Positions 40,012 through 40,088 of a stretch of DNA of 40,088 bases are shown one piece after another. Source of the stretch: Empedobacter falsenii (lineage in GTDB: Bacteria > Bacteroidota > Bacteroidia > Flavobacteriales > Weeksellaceae); the NCBI RefSeq assembly GCF_019308355.1, contig NZ_JAAGKM010000025.1, positions 1-40,088 of the forward strand, read 5' to 3'. A program made the position numbers and the translations under genes. Each line of letters opens with the position of its first letter. Position 1 is the first letter of the stretch. The notes beneath the pieces were generated by a model. The model was not told the DNA's origin and made no database searches. It was given only the letters and a program-made list of their open reading frames with translations.

Positions 40012-40088
40012 TATTATTGTATTATTATTTTGATTAATTTGAAATGTAGGAAAATCATTAGGATTTTTGACCTTACCATATTTCAATA

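Overview
The window is AT-rich DNA from a member of the Bacteroidota, most likely a flavobacterium of the Weeksellaceae type (Chryseobacterium, Elizabethkingia or Empedobacter relatives). The genes lack Shine-Dalgarno sequences, several promoters fit the flavobacterial TTG-N17-23-TAnnTTTG consensus, and the families present (DUF3853, DUF6876, PRTRC genes, Bacteroidota-type histone Hc1, Bacteroidota tyrosine recombinase) are typical of that group. No tRNA or rRNA gene and no CRISPR array was seen.

Region 1 (1-8.3 kb, minus strand) is chromosomal stress and efflux DNA. It holds a truncated acyl-CoA synthetase stub behind a TetR regulator, an AraC regulator, and a six-gene run: marR, tolC-like, emrA-like, emrB-like MFS, universal stress protein and HdeD-like membrane protein. 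Matching palindromes lie upstream of both marR and the tolC-like gene, so the MarR protein probably represses itself and the tripartite pump.

Region 2 (about 8.8-24.2 kb) is a mobile-element core without transfer genes. It carries SSB, a DUF1281-like protein, a PRTRC cassette (E, C, F, B, ThiF: a bacterial ubiquitin-like set with E1-like and E2-like members), small accessory operons, an HNH protein, and a minus-strand replication operon (HTH, TOPRIM-primase/helicase, DUF3853, DnaD-like protein). Three plus-strand operons share a roughly 260-base leader with a conserved inverted repeat and a boxA-like GTTCTTTGACAT. Two of them are followed by a shared 3' hairpin. A perfect 42-bp palindrome lies beside the replication operon.

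Region 3 (24.4-29.5 kb) has four secreted-protein genes. Three are paralogous C-type-lectin-like proteins whose sugar-binding motifs differ (EPN, QPD, lost). Their upstream region is bounded by an inverted pair of 17-bp sequences. It contains one good promoter, which points away from the lectins toward a tyrosine recombinase gene broken by an internal deletion. This is a candidate invertible promoter.

Region 4 (29.6-40 kb) is a patchwork of duplicated and broken segments around a fluoride-related locus. It includes a Fic protein with iterated operators, a cysteine hydrolase/MerR pair, a type I methionine aminopeptidase, a lipoprotein, two nearly identical histone Hc1 genes and an nhaA gene broken by a 4-bp duplication. 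A fluoride (crcB-motif) riboswitch precedes a CLC-F-type antiporter, a FlK-like fluoroacetyl-CoA thioesterase homologue and an amidohydrolase. An AraC regulator and an SDR enzyme follow, sharing an upstream element. Several genes carry frame disruptions (PRTRC F, a small accessory gene, the integrase, nhaA). The nhaA and integrase lesions look like true mutations. The other two could be sequencing indels.
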